Shown one piece after another: positions 15,857-24,815 of a DNA stretch of 64,000 bases. How positions within the stretch are numbered: the stretch's first letter is position 1; each line of letters opens with the position of its first letter. The notes below the pieces were generated by a model, which saw nothing but the letters and a program-made list of their open reading frames with translations, had not been told where the DNA came from and made no database searches. This DNA comes from Pseudonocardia oceani (GTDB lineage: Bacteria; Actinomycetota; Actinomycetes; Mycobacteriales; Pseudonocardiaceae), in NCBI RefSeq assembly GCF_019263585.2, contig NZ_JADQDF010000001.1:2046001-2110000 (forward strand), written 5' to 3'. Position numbers and translations under genes: made by a program.

Positions 15857-17080
15857 GTGTCCCGCCCCGAGCTCCTCGTGCTGACCGGGCTGAACGCGCC
15901 CGGCGTCGAGGACGTCGTCACCCGCGTCCGCGCCCTCGACCCCGACGCGGCCGTCCTGCACCACGACCTGCGCGATGTCGACGCCGGCCTGGTGCGGCGC
16001 CGGCTGCGCACCCGCCACGCCGACGTCACCACCACCGTCGAGCTCGCCCACGGCTGCGTGTCCTGCACGCTGCGCGAGGACCTGCTCCCGCAGCTGCGCA
16101 CGCTCGCCGCCCCCGGCGGTCCGGCGCGGATCGTGCTGCACCTGGACCCCATGCTCGAACCGGAGCAGGTGTGCTGGTCCCTGCTGCACGTGCTGGTCGA
16201 CGGCACCACCGTCGCCGACGAGGTCGACCTGCGCGGCGTCGTCGCCGTGGTCGACGCCGGGACCTGGCTCGCCGACGCCACCGGCGACGCCACGCTGCCC
16301 GAGCGCGGCTGCGCCGGACCCGGCGCCGACGACGAGCGGACCGTCGCGCAGGTCGTCGTCGGGCAGGCGGAGTTCGCCGACCTCGTCGTCCTCACCGGCA
16401 CCGCCGACGCCTGGGAGCGCGCGCGGCTCGACGCCGTCCTCGCCCGGCTCGCGCCCGACGCACCCCGCCTGCCGCTGCGCGAGGTCGACGAGCGGGTCCT
16501 CCTGCGCGACGCCGTGCGGCGCGGGCGCCCCGCGGACGTGCACGCGGCGCTGCTGCGCGGGTCTCCCCCGCTCGACGCCGACTGCGGCGTGCGGCTCGTC
16601 GTGTTCTCCGCGCGCCCCCCGTTCCACCCCGGGCGCCTGCACGACGCGCTCGACGTCCTGCTCGACGGCGTCGTCCGCGCCCGCGGCCGCATCTGGCTCG
16701 CGACCCGCCCCGACGCCGTGCTGTGGCTGGAGTCGGCGGGCGGCGGCCTGCGGGTCGGGCACGCCGGCGACTGGCTCGACGGGGCGGGCGAGGAGGCGTG
16801 GGAGGCGGCGTCGGCGGAGCGGCGCGCGATCGCGTCACTGGGCTGGCACCCGCGGTTCGGCGACCGTGCGCAGGACGTCGTCGTGCTCGCCCACGCCGCC
16901 GACCCCGACGCCATCGACGCCGCGCTCCGCGGCGCCCTGCTGACCGACGCCGAGCTCGCGGCCGGCCCCGGCGCCTGGAGCGCGCTGCCCGACCCGTTCG
17001 GCTGGTGGCACACCGACCCCTGCTCCCCCGCCGCCGACGCGGTGGCGGGCGCCGACGCCCACTCCGAGGAGGAGCACTGA
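15857..17080 (+). CDS. mrf: Mrf-like COG0523-related protein (ribosome hibernation recruitment factor)
   Basis: 407 aa, GTG start with GGAGG upstream. Shared features with mycobacterial Mrf: [16 protein letters not shown] (the CxCC-type region as GCVSC), [59 protein letters not shown] and the C-terminal [11 protein letters not shown]. The P-loop of true COG0523 GTPases (GxxGxGKT) is degenerate here: [15 protein letters not shown], so GTP hydrolysis is doubtful. In mycobacteria Mrf brings the hibernation factor Mpy to ribosomes carrying the cysteine-free proteins; the divergent C- ribosomal operon supports the same job here. Confidence 0.85.
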   Translation: MSRPELLVLTGLNAPGVEDVVTRVRALDPDAAVLHHDLRDVDAGLVRRRLRTRHADVTTTVELAHGCVSCTLREDLLPQLRTLAAPGGPARIVLHLDPMLEPEQVCWSLLHVLVDGTTVADEVDLRGVVAVVDAGTWLADATGDATLPERGCAGPGADDERTVAQVVVGQAEFADLVVLTGTADAWERARLDAVLARLAPDAPRLPLREVDERVLLRDAVRRGRPADVHAALLRGSPPLDADCGVRLVVFSARPPFHPGRLHDALDVLLDGVVRARGRIWLATRPDAVLWLESAGGGLRVGHAGDWLDGAGEEAWEAASAERRAIASLGWHPRFGDRAQDVVVLAHAADPDAIDAALRGALLTDAELAAGPGAWSALPDPFGWWHTDPCSPAADAVAGADAHSEEEH

Positions 17081-17181
17081 GCCCTGCCTGAGGGGCCCTT
17101 ACGGCGGGCGGGCCGGCAGGAGGGCGGGATCGGCGTGATCGCCCGATGCCCGGGGCCCGGCCTCAGCACGAGGCTCGTCGC

Positions 17182-17424
17182 ATGTTCTTCGACCCGTCGC
17201 ACCTGTCCCTCACCGCCGACCTGCGCCACCGCGAGCTGCTCGCCGAGGCCGAGCAGTTCCGCCTGGGGCGCCTGGCCCGTGCCGCGCGCCGCGCCGCCCG
17301 GCGGCGGCCGGCCCCGCCCGACCTGCCCGCGCCGCCGGACCCGCCCACCCACGGCACCGCGGCCCCCGCCCCGTCCGCCCTCCGCGGAACCCCGGGAGAA
17401 CGTCGGACCCTCGTGCCACGATGA
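17182..17424 (+). CDS. Small protein (80 aa) coupled to the LAL regulator
   Basis: Not recognised. ATG 17182: MFFDPSHLSLTADLRHRELL then EAEQFRLGRLARAARRAARR, a helical basic N-terminal half, followed by a Pro/Ala-rich tail. Its TGA overlaps the ATG of the LAL regulator (ATGA), so translation of the large regulator is probably coupled to this small ORF. Possible roles are a co-regulator or merely a leader cistron. Confidence 0.6.
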   Translation: MFFDPSHLSLTADLRHRELLAEAEQFRLGRLARAARRAARRRPAPPDLPAPPDPPTHGTAAPAPSALRGTPGERRTLVPR

Positions 17425-20400
17425 CCGGCGTGACGCGGCTGGGGGTGGGGATCGGGCTGGTGGGCCGCCGGGACGAGGTCTCGGCGCTCACCGCCGCCCT
17501 CGGCCGCGCCGCCGCGGGCACCCCGTCCGGGGTGCTGCTGTCGGGCGAGGCCGGCGTCGGCAAGTCGCGGCTCGTGGCCGAGGCGGCGACCCGGGCCGCC
17601 GCGTCCGGTTTCACCGTGCTCACCGGCCGGTGCCTCGACACCGCCGAGGCTGCGCTGCCCTACCTCCCGTTCGCCGAGATCGTGGGCTCGCTCCCGCCCG
17701 AGCTGGTGGCCGGGCACGGGGCGCTGCGCCACCTGCTGCCCGACGGCCCGCCCCGCGGCGAGCCGGGCGGCGACCGCGCACTGGGCCAGCTCCGCGTGTT
17801 CGACGCCGTGCTGTCGGTGCTCGACGAGCTCACCGCCGAGCGGCCCGCGCTCGTCGTCGTCGAGGACCTGCACTGGGCCGACCGCTCCAGCCGCGACCTG
17901 CTCGTCTTCCTGCTGTCCCGGCTCGACGCCCAGCGCCTGGTCGTGCTGGCCACCTACCGCTCCGACGACCTGCACCGTCGCCACCCGCTGCGGCCCGTGC
18001 TCTCCGAGCTGGTGCGGCTGCCCGCCGTGGAGCGGCTGGAGCTGGGCCCGCTCGGCCCCGACGACGCGCTGTCGCTCGTGCGCCTGCTCGCCGACGGGTC
18101 GCTCGCGCCGCCGCTGCTGCACAGCGTCGCCCGGCGCAGCGAGGGCAACGCGTTCTTCGCCGAGGAGCTCGTCTCCGCCTGCTCAGACGGGCTGCCGCAC
18201 AGCCTCGTCGAGGTGCTGCTGGCCCGCGTCGAGAGCCTGGGCCCCACCACGCAGCGGCTGCTGCGGGTGGCGTCGGTGGGCGGGCGCCGCGTGCGCCACG
18301 ACCAGCTCGCAGCCGTCGCCGGGCTCGACGTCGACGAGCTGGAGCTCGCGCTGCGCGAGGCCGTGCACCACCACGTCCTGGTCGCCGACGACGGCACCGA
18401 CGGCTACGCCTTCCGCCACGCCCTGCTGCGCGAGGCCATCCACCACGACCTGCTGCCCGGCGAGCGCAACCGCCTGCACGCCGCCTTCGCCGCGCTGCTG
18501 GCCGATCCGGCCGCGCCCGACGAGCCCGGCCGCGCCGCGCTGCTGGCCCACCACGCGCTCGCCGCGCACGACCTGCCCACCGCGCTCGCCGCGTCGGTCC
18601 GGGCCGCGCGCGAGGCCGACGAGCAGGAGGCCCCGGCCGAGCTGCTGCTGCACGCCGAGCGCGCGCTGGAGCTGTGGTCGGCGGTGCCCGGCGGCGAGGA
18701 GGTGGCCGGCCTGCCGGAGCTCACGGTCACGCGGATGGCCGCGTGGGCGGCGAGCGCCACGGGCGACCCCGAGCGCGGCTCGGCGCTGGGCCGGCGCGCG
18801 CTGGAGATCGCCGAGCGCCGCGGCGACCCGGTGCTCACCGCGAAGACGCGGCTGAAGTACGCGATGCGGCTCGTCGACCGCGGCGACGACCTGCGCGAGG
18901 CCCGCGCCGCCGCGGAGCAGTCGCTGGCCGTGCTCGCGGGCGGGCCACCGACGGGCGAGCTGGCCTGGTGCCACGCGGTGCTGGCCCGTGCGCACTACCG
19001 CGTCGACGACTTCCCGGCGTCGCGGCGCTGCGGCGAGCAGGCGCTGGAGGTCGCGGCCGCCCTGCCCGACGACGACTCCGCGCAGGCCGCCGCGGCCGAC
19101 GCGCTCGCCACCATCGCGGGCTGCGAGTCCTACTCCGGGCGCCCCGAGCAGGCGCGGGAGCGGCTGGCCGCGGCGCGCTCGCTGGCCCGCCGCGCCGGCG
19201 ACCTCGGAGCCGAGCTGCGCACCTACTCCGCCGTCGGCTTCTCGCTGCTGGAGGAGTGCCGGTTCACCGAGGCGGCCGCCGAGCTCGCCGAGGGCGAGGG
19301 GCGCGCCGCGGCCACCGGGCTGCGCTGGAGCATGCCCGGGCTCGACGTCCGGGTCGCCCACGTCGTGGCCCGGTTCCTCGCGGGTGACTGGGACGCCGCC
19401 GAGACCGCGGCCGACCTCGCCGGGGCGGCGGTGCCGGCCAGCGTGTCGGCCCGCCTGGTCGGCGCCGGACTGCTGGTGGCCGCGGCCCGCGGCCGGTTCG
19501 ACGTCGTCGAGCGCCGCCACGCCGAGCTCGGGCGCCGCCCGCCGGAGAACGTGCAGGCGGTGACGTTCCTGGGCGTCGCGGCCACCGAGTCGGCGCTGTG
19601 GCGGGGCGAGCCCGACGAGGCGGTCGCGCGGGCCGCCGCCGCGCGGGCCGCGCTCGACGCCGTGGAGGCGTTCCAGTTCGGGAACATCGCGCTGGCGGCG
19701 CTGGGGGTGGCCGCCCACGCCGACCGCGTCGCGGCGGGCGCCGACGCCGGGCAGGCGCTCGACGCGGCGCGGCTGCTCGTCGACGCCGCGGAGGAGACGG
19801 CCCGGCGCGGACTGCCGCGCGGCACCGAGATGGGCCCCGAGGGCGGGGCCTGGCTGCTGCGCGCCCGTGCCGAACTCACCCGCCTGACCGGGCCCGACCC
19901 GTCGGCGTGGGACGCCGTCGTCGCCGCGTTCGGCTACGAGGTCGGCGGCGGCGCCGAGGTGGTCGTGCGCGCGGGGCTCGGCTACCGCGGGGCCTGCGCG
20001 GTCCTGCGCCGCGCCGAGGCCCGGCTCGCCACCGGCGCGCCCGGCGCGGCTGACGACCTCGCCGCCGCCCACCGCACGGCCACCGCCCTGCGCGCCGCCC
20101 CGCTGCTGGACGCCGTCACCGCGCTGGCCGCCCGGGCGGGTGTCACACCGCAGGGCGCGCCCGCCCCCGCGCCCGACGTCCTCACCCCGCGGGAGCGGGC
20201 GGTGCTGGAGCAGGTGGCCCTCGGTGGCACCAACCGCCGGATCGGCGCCGCGCTGTTCATCAGCGAGAAGACGGTGAGCGTCCACCTGTCCCGGGTGATG
20301 GCCAAGCTCGGCGTCGCCAGCCGCACCGAGGCCGTGAGCGTCGCCTACGCCCGGGGGCTGCTCGGCCCGCGCCTCCCGGTCCGATCCCGGGTGGCCCGCA

Positions 20401-20432
20401 CGGGCCCGCGACAGGCCCGCGGGGCCCCTTGA
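17421..20432 (+). CDS. LAL-family transcriptional regulator (AAA ATPase + LuxR HTH)
   Basis: 1003 aa. N-terminal AAA/STAND ATPase: LVGRRDEVSALTAAL, Walker A SGEAGVGKSRLVAEA (about 42-50), Walker B ALVVVEDLHWADRSS (about 145-155), sensor LVVLATYRSDDLHR. The middle 500 residues are alanine-rich helical repeats of TPR-like character. The last ~70 hold a LuxR HTH: LTPRERAVLEQVALGGTNRR, LFISEKTVSVHLSRVMAKLG. Such regulators activate catabolic or antibiotic genes after ligand binding. The P450/acyl-CoA ligase operon starts 55 bp downstream and may be the target (inference). Confidence 0.92.
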   Translation: MTGVTRLGVGIGLVGRRDEVSALTAALGRAAAGTPSGVLLSGEAGVGKSRLVAEAATRAAASGFTVLTGRCLDTAEAALPYLPFAEIVGSLPPELVAGHGALRHLLPDGPPRGEPGGDRALGQLRVFDAVLSVLDELTAERPALVVVEDLHWADRSSRDLLVFLLSRLDAQRLVVLATYRSDDLHRRHPLRPVLSELVRLPAVERLELGPLGPDDALSLVRLLADGSLAPPLLHSVARRSEGNAFFAEELVSACSDGLPHSLVEVLLARVESLGPTTQRLLRVASVGGRRVRHDQLAAVAGLDVDELELALREAVHHHVLVADDGTDGYAFRHALLREAIHHDLLPGERNRLHAAFAALLADPAAPDEPGRAALLAHHALAAHDLPTALAASVRAAREADEQEAPAELLLHAERALELWSAVPGGEEVAGLPELTVTRMAAWAASATGDPERGSALGRRALEIAERRGDPVLTAKTRLKYAMRLVDRGDDLREARAAAEQSLAVLAGGPPTGELAWCHAVLARAHYRVDDFPASRRCGEQALEVAAALPDDDSAQAAAADALATIAGCESYSGRPEQARERLAAARSLARRAGDLGAELRTYSAVGFSLLEECRFTEAAAELAEGEGRAAATGLRWSMPGLDVRVAHVVARFLAGDWDAAETAADLAGAAVPASVSARLVGAGLLVAAARGRFDVVERRHAELGRRPPENVQAVTFLGVAATESALWRGEPDEAVARAAAARAALDAVEAFQFGNIALAALGVAAHADRVAAGADAGQALDAARLLVDAAEETARRGLPRGTEMGPEGGAWLLRARAELTRLTGPDPSAWDAVVAAFGYEVGGGAEVVVRAGLGYRGACAVLRRAEARLATGAPGAADDLAAAHRTATALRAAPLLDAVTALAARAGVTPQGAPAPAPDVLTPRERAVLEQVALGGTNRRIGAALFISEKTVSVHLSRVMAKLGVASRTEAVSVAYARGLLGPRLPVRSRVARTGPRQARGAP

Positions 20433-20456
20433 TCCGCACCCGCGCGTCCCTAGGGT
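20429..20456 (+). promoter_or_regulatory. Sigma-70-type promoter of the P450 operon
   Basis: TTGATC (20429-20434), 16-bp spacer, TAGGGT (20451-20456), followed by a short leader with GAGGAGG before the P450 ATG. The -35 overlaps the stop codon region of the LAL gene. Confidence 0.5.
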
Positions 20457-20487
20457 GAGGTGACCCGACTCACGAGGAGGCGCGCCG

Positions 20488-21744
20488 ATGACGTCGAGCA
20501 CGACCTGGACCACCCGGCCGAACCTGTCCGATGTCGAGCGCTTCTGGACCGCGCCCGTCGCCGAGCGGGCGGCCGCCTTCGCGGCGCTGCGGGAGCGGGA
20601 ACCGGTGCCGTTCTTCGAGGAGCCGCAGTTCGCGTTCCTGCCCCAGGGCGCCGGCTACTGGGCGCTGACCCGCCTCGACGACCTCGTGGAGGCCAGCCGC
20701 AACGCGAAGGTCTTCACCTCGGGTCCGGGCGCGACGAGCATCGCCGACATGCCGCCGGAGTTCCTCGAGTTCTACGGCTCGATGATCAACACCGACGACC
20801 CGCGGCACGCGCGCCTGCGCCGGATCGTCTCCCGCGGGTTCACGCCCCGGCGCCTGGCGGCGCTCACCGACGAGGTGCAGGCCACCGCCACCGCGATCGT
20901 CGACGACGTCGTGGACGCCGGTGAGGTCGACGCCGTCACCGCGATCTCCGCACGGCTGCCGCTCAAGATCGTCTGCGACATGATGGGCGTGCCGGAGAGC
21001 CAGTACGACTTCGTGTTCCAGAAGTCCAACGTCATTCTCGGCGCGAGCGACCCCGAGTACGTCCCGGACGCCGAGAACATCATCGTGGCGCTGCTGGAGG
21101 CGGGCAACGCGCTCGCCGAGCTCATGCGCGACCTGGGCCGGCACCGCGAGGCGAACCCGACCGACGACGTGACGTCGGCGCTGGTCAACGCCGAGATCGA
21201 CGGCGAGCGCCTCACCAACGACGAGCTGGCGAGCTTCTTCATCCTGCTCGTCGTGGCGGGCAACGAGACCACCCGCAACGCGATCAGCTGGGGCCTCAAG
21301 CTGCTCACCGACCACCCCGAGCAGCGCCGCATCTGGCTCGACGACCTCGACGGCGTCACGCCGACGGCGGTCGAGGAGATCGTCCGCTGGGCCTCGCCGG
21401 TGATCTACATGCGGCGCACCCTGGCCGTCGACGCCGTGCTGGGCGGGCAGGAGATGTCGGCGGGCGACAAGCTGCTGCTGTTCTACTGGGCGGCCAACCG
21501 CGACCCCGCGCACTTCACCGACCCGGACGCGTTCGACGTCCGGCGTTCGCCGAACCCGCACGTCGGCTTCGGCGGGGCCGGGCCGCACTTCTGCCTCGGC
21601 GCGCACCTCGCCCGCCGGGAGATGGCGGTGATGTTCCGCGAGCTGCTCACGCGCGTGCCCGACATCCACGCCACCGCCGAGCCCCGCCGCCTGCAGTCGA
21701 TGTTCATCAACGGGATCAAGAGCATGCCCGTGAGCATCCGATGA
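20488..21744 (+). CDS. Cytochrome P450 (CYP125/CYP124/CYP142-like)
   Basis: 418 aa, complete. I-helix VVAGNETTRNAISWGLKLL with the oxygen-binding AGNETT, K-helix EEIVRWASPVIYMRRT (ExxR), haem loop GFGGAGPHFCLGAHLARRE with the ligand Cys, C-terminus FINGIKSMPVSIR. The VRWASPV and NGI motifs are those of actinobacterial P450s acting on sterol side chains and methyl-branched lipids. Its stop overlaps the start of the acyl-CoA ligase (ATGA), which suggests terminal oxidation of a chain followed by CoA activation (inference). The substrate cannot be read from sequence. Confidence 0.92.
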   Translation: MTSSTTWTTRPNLSDVERFWTAPVAERAAAFAALREREPVPFFEEPQFAFLPQGAGYWALTRLDDLVEASRNAKVFTSGPGATSIADMPPEFLEFYGSMINTDDPRHARLRRIVSRGFTPRRLAALTDEVQATATAIVDDVVDAGEVDAVTAISARLPLKIVCDMMGVPESQYDFVFQKSNVILGASDPEYVPDAENIIVALLEAGNALAELMRDLGRHREANPTDDVTSALVNAEIDGERLTNDELASFFILLVVAGNETTRNAISWGLKLLTDHPEQRRIWLDDLDGVTPTAVEEIVRWASPVIYMRRTLAVDAVLGGQEMSAGDKLLLFYWAANRDPAHFTDPDAFDVRRSPNPHVGFGGAGPHFCLGAHLARREMAVMFRELLTRVPDIHATAEPRRLQSMFINGIKSMPVSIR

Positions 21745-23417
21745 CCACGCTCGACTACCCCGAGGTCCCGGTCGGCGCGCTGCTCGCCGGCGCCGCGCGG
21801 CGCTACGGCGACCGCACCGCGCTGCATTTCGCGGGCCGCGAGCTCAGCTACTCCGCGCTGCACGCCCGCGCCGGCGCGTTCGCCAACGCGCTGCACGGCG
21901 CGGGGATCGGGCGCGGCGACGTCGTCGCGATCCACCTGCCCAACTGCCCGCAGTACGCCGTCGCCTACTACGGGATCCTGATGGCGGGGGCCGCGTTCTC
22001 CCCGACCAACCCGCTCCTGCCCCCGCCCGACCTGGCCGCGCAGCTCGCCGACTGCGGCGCCGTCGCCGCCGTCACCTGGGCCCCGGCCGCACCCGCGCTG
22101 GCCGCGGTGCGCGACCGGACCGCGATCCGGCTCGTGCTGGTCACCGACCGCGAGCAGGCGGTCGACCCCGCCCACCGGCTCGCCCTCGACGGCTCGCTCG
22201 GCGACGCCCGCGACTTCGAGGAGTTCCACGCCGAGGCCCCGACCGCGGCACCGGCCGTCGAGATCGACGTCCACCGCGACCTCGCCCACCTCGCCTACAC
22301 CGGCGGCACGACGGGCCGGTCGAAGGGCGTGCAGCTGCCGCACCGCAACGTCGTCGTCAACGTGCTGCAGTACGCGTGCGGCGGCTCCGGCTCCGTGCCG
22401 GCCCTCGACGACGAGGGCGGCCTGGTGCTCGACCAGGTGGGCTCGCCCGAGGAGTTCCCGACGCGGCTGGGCACCGGCGTCGCGATCGGCCTGGCGCCGT
22501 GGTTCCACGCGATGGGCACGATCGGTGGGCTCAACGTCCCCACCGCCACCGGCGCCACGACGGTGCTGCACGAGCGCTTCGACCCCGGCGCCTACCTCGC
22601 CGACGCCGAGCGCTTCGGCATCACCGGCATGAGCGGGGCGCCGCCGGTGTACGGCGCGCTGCTGCGCCACCCCGACTTCGCCACCCGCGACCTGTCGACC
22701 ATCCGCGGCCTGTCCTCGGGCGCCGCACCGCTGCCCGTCGAGATGATCCAGGGGCTGCAGCGCCGGCTCGGCGAGGACGTCGTCATCACCGAGGGGTACG
22801 GGCTCACCGAGGTCACGATGGGCGCCACGATCGGCCCGGCGGCGCGCTCGGCGGTGCGCAAGCCCGGCACGGTCGGCCCGCCCGTCGCCGACACCGAGGT
22901 GCGGATCGTCGACCCGGCCGGCACCGACATGACCGCGCTGCCCACCGGGGAGCCGGGCGAGGTCGTCATCCGCGGGCCGCAGGTGATGGTCGGCTACAAG
23001 GACCGGCCCGAGGACAACGAGGCCGTGCTCGTCGACGGCTGGCTGCGCACCGGCGACATCGGCGTCCTCGACGGGGACGGCTACCTCTCCATCGTCGACC
23101 GCAAGAAGGACTTGCTGCTCTACAAGGGTTACAACGTGTACCCGCGCGACCTGGAGGAGATCCTGCACGCGCAGCCCGGCGTCGCGGGGGCGGCGGTGGT
23201 CGGGCGGCCCGACCCGGAGGTCGGCGAGCTGCCGGTGGCGTTCGTCGTGGCGCCCGGCGCCGATCCCGAGGCGCTGATGGAGGCGGTCAACGCGCAGGTC
23301 ACGCCGTACAAGCGGCTGCGCGAGCTGCACCTCGTCGACGCCATCCCGGTGTCGGCGGCGGGCAAGGTCCTCAAGCGCGAGCTGCGGGAACGGTTGCAGA
23401 AAGACACGAACGGGTGA
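21741..23417 (+). CDS. Acyl-CoA synthetase / ligase (FadD-type)
   Basis: 558 aa, ANL superfamily. Motifs: AYTGGTTGRSKGVQLPHRN (AMP-binding P-loop), GYGLTEVTMG, GDIGVLDGDGYLSIVDRKKD (hinge and adenylate contact), and the catalytic lysine in SAAGKVLKRELRERL. It joins a carboxylic acid to CoA through an acyl-adenylate. It is coupled to the upstream P450 by a 4-nt overlap. An acidic insert (LDDEGGLVLDQVGSPEEFP, about 215-235) in the middle is longer than in many FadDs. Confidence 0.92.
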   Translation: MTTLDYPEVPVGALLAGAARRYGDRTALHFAGRELSYSALHARAGAFANALHGAGIGRGDVVAIHLPNCPQYAVAYYGILMAGAAFSPTNPLLPPPDLAAQLADCGAVAAVTWAPAAPALAAVRDRTAIRLVLVTDREQAVDPAHRLALDGSLGDARDFEEFHAEAPTAAPAVEIDVHRDLAHLAYTGGTTGRSKGVQLPHRNVVVNVLQYACGGSGSVPALDDEGGLVLDQVGSPEEFPTRLGTGVAIGLAPWFHAMGTIGGLNVPTATGATTVLHERFDPGAYLADAERFGITGMSGAPPVYGALLRHPDFATRDLSTIRGLSSGAAPLPVEMIQGLQRRLGEDVVITEGYGLTEVTMGATIGPAARSAVRKPGTVGPPVADTEVRIVDPAGTDMTALPTGEPGEVVIRGPQVMVGYKDRPEDNEAVLVDGWLRTGDIGVLDGDGYLSIVDRKKDLLLYKGYNVYPRDLEEILHAQPGVAGAAVVGRPDPEVGELPVAFVVAPGADPEALMEAVNAQVTPYKRLRELHLVDAIPVSAAGKVLKRELRERLQKDTNG

Positions 23418-23428
23418 CAGGGAGCTAA

Positions 23429-23516
23429 CGATCAGCGGGGCGAGGGCGATATGCGGTGCGTACGGACACCCGGCACGCGCGCACCGGCCCGGACATCCTC
23501 CTCGTCCCGCTGATCG
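23429..23516 (+). ncRNA. Long stem-loop: structured RNA or leader candidate
   Basis: CGATCAGCGGGGCGAGG (23429-23445) pairs with CCTCGTCCCGCTGATCG (23500-23516): a 17-bp stem with one G-U, enclosing a 54-nt loop. It begins 12 bp after the acyl-CoA ligase stop and ends 14 bp before the next small ORF. There is no U-run, so a plain terminator is less likely than a structured 5' leader or small RNA. A longer in-frame start of the downstream ORF (GTG 23456) would lie in the loop. Confidence 0.4.
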
Positions 23517-23530
23517 AAAACGGTGCCGCC

Positions 23531-23749
23531 ATGTCCGCTCCGCTCCAGACCGCACCCCCGGCCACGGGACGCCACCACCGCACCGCCACCCTGCGCGACC
23601 GCGCCCTGCGCGCGGTCGACCTCGCGGGCCGGCTGGGCACGGTCGTCACGCTCGCGGCCCTGCTGGTCGTCGCCGGGGCCGTGGGCGGCCTGTTCGACGG
23701 CACGCCGGCCACCGAGAACGCCACCGTGACGGCGACGTTCGGCCGGTGA
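23531..23749 (+). CDS. Small single-span membrane protein
   Basis: 72 aa from ATG 23531 (MSAPLQTAPPATGRHHR). A basic cytoplasmic segment is followed by one membrane helix (GTVVTLAALLVVAGAVGGLF) and a short outer tail with Thr/Asn. No recognised family. An in-frame GTG at 23456 would add 25 residues but lies inside the stem-loop at 23429-23516. It may act as a small accessory or stress membrane protein; no function assigned. Confidence 0.5.
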   Translation: MSAPLQTAPPATGRHHRTATLRDRALRAVDLAGRLGTVVTLAALLVVAGAVGGLFDGTPATENATVTATFGR

Positions 23750-23771
23750 CACCCGGCCGGTGACCTGCGGG

Positions 23772-23987
23772 TCAGGCCGCTTCGGCCTGGCCAAGCGGCG
23801 TCTTGAGGACGTGGTCGACCAGCCGCATGACCAGCTGGCCACCGCCGAGGCGGTACCCGAACTCCTCCCAGGTGAGCAGCTCCCGTGAGAGCACCTCACC
23901 GACGGGGCCGGGGTACAGACGGGTCACCCGGAACGCGGCTGCACGCAGCCGCATCTTCTCGTGATGATCCATGGGTACGGGGCTCAT
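23772..23987 (-). CDS. Small conserved-looking protein, 71 aa
   Basis: Reads MSPVPMDHHEKMRLRAAAFR, VTRLYPGPVGEVLSRELLTW, EEFGYRLGGGQLVMRLVDHV. Amphipathic helices, no membrane span or cysteines. The YPGPVGE...REL..WEEFGYRLG character is that of a short soluble orphan family found in actinobacteria, function unknown. An alternative start at the internal Met (23972, MDHHEKMRL) is possible. It is divergent from tenA over a 180-bp spacer. Confidence 0.6.
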   Translation of the reverse strand: MSPVPMDHHEKMRLRAAAFRVTRLYPGPVGEVLSRELLTWEEFGYRLGGGQLVMRLVDHVLKTPLGQAEAA

Positions 23988-24154
23988 TCCGACTCACCTC
24001 CGCGTGCGTAGCGGGGCTCTCACCATTGAGCGGCCACCCTGGTGGGGATTCCCATAGTGGGCCCGGGAAACCCGGACCCGATCCCATCGTACCCGAAGAG
24101 TGACCGACGTCTCACCCTCCGCGCACAGCTCGTACGGACCCCGTGACCGAGCGC

Positions 24155-24160
24155 TAACCT
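24155..24160 (+). promoter_or_regulatory. -10 element of tenA, probable leaderless transcript
   Basis: TAACCT ends 7 nt before the GTG start of tenA with no Shine-Dalgarno sequence between, the arrangement of a leaderless promoter. This leaves no room for a TPP riboswitch in the transcript. Confidence 0.5.
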
Positions 24161-24167
24161 GATCTTC

Positions 24168-24815
24168 GTGGCTTCCCGCGACGTGCTCTGGTCCGACATC
24201 ACCGGTGTCTACGAGGCGATCCTCGCCCATCCGTTCCTCGCCGGGCTCGCCGACGGCACGCTGCCGCGCGAGGCCTTCCGGCACTACGTCGTACAGGACG
24301 CGCACTACCTGCGCGGCTACGCGAAGGCCCTGGCCGTGTGCGCCGCGAAGGCCCCCGACGAGTCCGCGACGGTGATGTTCGCCCAGCACGCGGCCGGTGC
24401 GATCGCCGCCGAGCGCGACCTGCACGCCTCGCTGCTCGACGAGCTCGGCACCCTCGACGACGAGGTCGCCCCGGCCACGCAGGCCTACCTGAGCTACCTG
24501 CTCGCCACGGCGCACGGGGGCTCCTACGCCGACGCCGTCGGCGCGGTCCTGCCCTGCTACTGGATCTACGCCCGGGTCGGCGAGGCACTGCTGGAGGCGG
24601 GCTCGCCCGACCCGCTCTACGCGCGCTGGATCGCGATGTACGGCGGCGAGGACTTCCAGGGCGTCGTCGACGCCGTGCTGGCCGAGACCGACCGCACCGC
24701 CGCCGCCCTGTCCGAGCCCGACCTCGCGCGGATGCGGCGGCACTTCGCCACGACCGCGCGGTACGAGTGGATGTTCTGGGACGGCGCGTACCGGCAGGAG
24801 CGCTGGCCGGTCTAG
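24168..24815 (+). CDS. tenA: TenA/thiaminase-2 family aminopyrimidine aminohydrolase
   Basis: 215 aa, GTG start. Family hallmarks: HPFLAGLADGTLPREAFRHY, VQDAHYLRGYAKAL, the active-site Cys in VLPCYWIYARVGE, and the C-terminal ATTARYEWMFWDGAY with the catalytic Glu. TenA enzymes hydrolyse degraded thiamin pyrimidines (aminomethyl to hydroxymethyl) for salvage. The gene is monocistronic, with no other thiamin gene in the window. Confidence 0.92.
   Translation: MASRDVLWSDITGVYEAILAHPFLAGLADGTLPREAFRHYVVQDAHYLRGYAKALAVCAAKAPDESATVMFAQHAAGAIAAERDLHASLLDELGTLDDEVAPATQAYLSYLLATAHGGSYADAVGAVLPCYWIYARVGEALLEAGSPDPLYARWIAMYGGEDFQGVVDAVLAETDRTAAALSEPDLARMRRHFATTARYEWMFWDGAYRQERWPV

Noticed and set aside
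23994..24167. TPP riboswitch upstream of tenA
   Set aside because: No CUGAGA or ACCUGAUCUGGAU-type THI-box elements in the right order; the -10 box sits 7 nt from the start codon, leaving no leader.
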